Positions 6,216 to 7,507 of a stretch of 7,507 nt of DNA are shown here, piece after piece. The translations under genes and the position numbers were made by a program. The DNA lies in the NCBI GenBank assembly GCA_902797585.1, contig CADBTK010000134.1, positions 1 through 7,507 on the forward strand. The letters are read 5' to 3'. The notes under the pieces were generated by a model. It saw nothing but the letters and a program-made list of their open reading frames with translations. It ran no database searches and was not told where the DNA came from. Source of the stretch: Erysipelothrix rhusiopathiae. Its GTDB lineage: Bacteria > Bacillota_I > Bacilli_A > Erysipelotrichales > Erysipelotrichaceae. Every line of letters starts with the position of its first letter. The first letter of the stretch is position 1.

Positions 6216-7214
6216 TTAAAGTTTTGCACCATATTTTTTTCGACTTTTCATCATACTACAAGAACGACATGGCAATCCTTCCATATCTTTCTTGGTTGGA
6301 TTCTTTGTTCTAAGAATCTTTTTCATTTTTTGTAATCCTTCATCTTGAAGACACGCTTCTAATCCATCTTTAAAAAGTTTGGATGTAAAATATGCATATT
6401 CATTACGACAACATCCTAATAACATTCCATCCCAATTAAATTGTGGGTCATTAAAAGCTTGAAAACAAACGTCACTTAAATATGGAACTTTATATTTATC
6501 TAGATACTCTTCTCGAGTGACTTCCGATAACCCTGTTTCTCTTTTTAACTTCTCAGGGTCTTTGGGTTTATAGCTTGGTAAGAAATTTAGTTTAAAGAAG
6601 ATAGGAATATCCAATTGTTGGGCCATTTCTTTAGCTTGAAGGATTTCATCTTCATTGTGCTCATTAGGAACAAATTGCCATTGTAGCTTTGGATAGATCG
6701 CTCCTCGTTCCCTTTTCACTTCTTGAAGTCGTTTTACGTTGGAGATTACTTGATCAAAATTCCCACCTATACGATATTTTGAATAACTTTCTTGGCTCGC
6801 TCCATCAATAGAAAAGGATACAAAACGAAATTCATAATCGACTAGAGCTTGAATTTGTTCTTCAGAGACGGTATTAAAGTTAACACCCATAGAAGCTTCC
6901 AATTCAACCCCTTTTTCATGTGCATAAGCCATAATATCAATCAGTTGCGGATTTAAAAAGATTTCTCCATAGTTGGATAATTCCACACGTTTGATTTGAG
7001 GATTTTTATCAATGAAATTTTTAAAGTTTTCTAATGTCAAAAATCCATAACCTAACTGTCGCCCATTGCTTTTTTGAAACCCACATCCTGCACAACGAAG
7101 TTGACATACACTGGAAGCATCAATTCGAACGGTCGTTAATGGATTAGGCGTTTGGTATTTTTTCTCGGATGGAAGAAAACTCTTTAACTTATCTATTATT
7201 CCATAGTTTTTCAT
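6216..7214 (-). CDS. Radical SAM/SPASM-type enzyme (rSAM-A)
   Basis: This 332-residue protein has CxxxCxxC at C37, C41 and C44 (VCQLRCAGC) and SFSIDGA at 133-139. A SPASM/twitch-like C-terminus carries C250, C268-C269 (GCC) and C316xxC319. Spacing between these cysteines equals that in the paralogue at 1107-2225 (17 residues between the first two; 46 between the second GCC cysteine and CxxC), so they are true duplicates of one enzyme type. Two differences stand out. The SAM-binding NYGEP motif reads NYGEI (81-85), and the highly basic N-terminal extension is missing. Expected chemistry is a radical reaction on a peptide or sugar; given the neighbours, a sugar or lipid-linked sugar is the more natural guess. 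The ribosome site (ACGAGA) is weak. The gene stands alone, with a terminator-like hairpin before it and a strong terminator after it. Confidence 0.9.
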   Translation of the reverse strand: MKNYGIIDKLKSFLPSEKKYQTPNPLTTVRIDASSVCQLRCAGCGFQKSNGRQLGYGFLTLENFKNFIDKNPQIKRVELSNYGEIFLNPQLIDIMAYAHEKGVELEASMGVNFNTVSEEQIQALVDYEFRFVSFSIDGASQESYSKYRIGGNFDQVISNVKRLQEVKRERGAIYPKLQWQFVPNEHNEDEILQAKEMAQQLDIPIFFKLNFLPSYKPKDPEKLKRETGLSEVTREEYLDKYKVPYLSDVCFQAFNDPQFNWDGMLLGCCRNEYAYFTSKLFKDGLEACLQDEGLQKMKKILRTKNPTKKDMEGLPCRSCSMMKSRKKYGAKL

Positions 7215-7250
7215 ATAGGTCTCGTTTCTTAATAAGACATAGTTATCTCT

Positions 7251-7284
7251 ATATAAAATAATACTCGAACTTTGTAGTTCGAGT
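7251..7284 (-). terminator. Hairpin terminator in the leader of rSAM-A
   Basis: On the minus strand ACTCGAACT (7284-7276) pairs perfectly with AGTTCGAGT (7271-7263) around a 4-base ACAA loop. It is followed by a mostly U tract, ATTATTTTATA. It lies about 50 bases upstream of the rSAM-A start codon and directly after the CCA-ended element. It could end a short RNA or an upstream transcript, or act as an attenuator for rSAM-A. Confidence 0.65.
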
Positions 7285-7293
7285 TAGTATCAC

Positions 7294-7326
7294 TTGGTGG
7301 AGGTGGCGAGAGTAACTCCCTACCAA
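7294..7326 (-). other. CCA-ended structured element resembling a tmRNA/tRNA 3' end
   Basis: The minus strand reads CGCCACCTCCACCA up to 7295, the kind of acceptor end (CTCCACCA) found on many bacterial tmRNAs, and an apparent terminator follows at once. The expected T-arm is not intact: the TTCGA loop is absent and only GAG-TTA-CTC pairs locally. The flanks TTGGTAGGG and CCTCCACCAA can also pair with each other over about eight positions with one mismatch. It may be a degraded tmRNA/tRNA end, an attachment-site remnant, or an unrelated leader structure. I find no tmRNA tag reading frame ending in LAA in the bases upstream. Confidence 0.3.
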
Positions 7327-7384
7327 ACAAAACAATAAACATCCCTTAGTTTAACGCGAAAGTAGCAATATTGTTTACATGCAT

Positions 7385-7425
7385 AGAATACCAAAAAAGT
7401 AAAAACAGTATCCAAAATGGTATTC
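7385..7425 (-). promoter_or_regulatory. Candidate extended -10 with inverted repeat, upstream of rSAM-A
   Basis: On the minus strand TGGTATTCT (7393-7385) is an extended -10 candidate. Part of it (TGGTATTC) is repeated in inverse as GAATACCA at 7425-7418, giving perfect 8-bp arms 24 bases apart. If used, transcripts would start near 7378 and carry a leader of about 165 bases containing the CCA-ended element and the hairpin at 7263-7284. The -10 is mediocre and there is no clear -35. Confidence 0.25.
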
Positions 7426-7442
7426 AACTAATATTTACTCTT

Positions 7443-7474
7443 AAGAGTGGTTTGTAAGCATTCCACTCTTTTTA
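7443..7474 (+). terminator. Terminator-like hairpin, best read on the plus strand
   Basis: AAGAGTGG (7443-7450) pairs perfectly with CCACTCTT (7463-7470) around a 12-base loop, and the plus strand continues with TTTA. On the minus strand the hairpin follows a possible gene end at 7475 but lacks a U run. No plus-strand gene is visible before it, so its client is unclear. It may serve as a weak two-way terminator. Confidence 0.45.
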
Positions 7475-7507
7475 TTACTCGATCACTTCGATAAATGTAT
7501 CTGAACT
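7475..7507 (-). CDS. Possible C-terminal tail of an upstream gene
   Basis: One minus-strand frame entering the window reads S-S-D-T-F-I-E-V-I-E and then stops twice (TAA TAA), just before the hairpin at 7443-7470. The acidic, protein-like ending followed by tandem stops and a hairpin is what a gene end looks like. Ten residues are too few to identify a family, and chance cannot be excluded. Confidence 0.3.
   Translation of the reverse strand, partial: SSDTFIEVIE

Noticed and set aside
7331..7384. Tag-like minus-strand frame ending T-F-A-L-N-stop
   Set aside because: It superficially recalls a tmRNA tag (FALAA), but the stop lies only about 50 bases from the CCA end, leaving no room for the pseudoknots, and the ending is LN rather than LAA.
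7295..7507. A complete tmRNA or tRNA gene on the minus strand
   Set aside because: Only the acceptor-like 3' end fits. There is no TTCGA T-loop and no recognisable tag reading frame at a suitable distance, and the 5' half would lie outside the window.
1..7507. CRISPR array, insertion sequence or integrase
   Set aside because: No regularly spaced repeats, transposase or recombinase motifs are visible on either strand.

Overview
The window is AT-rich bacterial DNA with tight gene spacing, AAGGA-type ribosome binding sites and U-tailed hairpin terminators. This suggests a low-GC Bacillota (Firmicutes). No marker gene here allows a finer placement. Every gene I can support lies on the minus strand, so the cluster reads from high to low coordinates, and it is open at both ends.

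In transcription order the layout is as follows. (i) 7215-7507 is a leader/intergenic stretch of 293 bases. It holds a possible gene tail, a plus-strand terminator-like hairpin, a CCA-ended structured element resembling a tmRNA/tRNA 3' end, and a hairpin terminator about 50 bases before the next gene. (ii) A radical SAM/SPASM-type enzyme, called rSAM-A here, occupies 6216-7214 and is followed by a strong double-hairpin terminator. (iii) A compact three-gene operon follows: a GtrB-type polyprenyl-phosphate glycosyltransferase (5097-6083), a GT-C membrane glycosyltransferase (3482-5107) and a GtrA-like flippase (3046-3468), closed by a terminator. (iv) Next is a two-gene unit, a class I methyltransferase (2247-2930) and a second, paralogous radical SAM/SPASM-type enzyme, rSAM-B (1107-2225), closed by a perfect 15-bp terminator. 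(v) Last is the 5' part of an asparagine-synthase-like gene (1-1002) that runs off the window.

The central three genes match the known GtrA/GtrB/GT-C logic. A sugar is loaded onto undecaprenyl phosphate in the cytoplasm, flipped across the membrane, and transferred outside to a surface polymer or protein. The two radical SAM enzymes, the methyltransferase and the amidotransferase-like protein would supply unusual chemistry such as epimerisation, dehydrogenation, methylation or amidation, on the sugar or on another substrate. That link is inferred from gene context only. The combination of a duplicated SPASM-type radical SAM gene bracketing a GtrABC module, with a methyltransferase and an AsnB-like protein, is the most unusual thing here. 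I do not recognise it as a named pathway.

Two start sites were moved. The GtrA-like protein is 140 residues starting at 3468, and the GT-C enzyme most likely starts at 5107. Three clean intrinsic terminators separate units that all point the same way. Candidate extended -10 promoters follow two of them closely and the third within about 60 bases, so either the units are transcribed separately or a processive antiterminator acts across the cluster.
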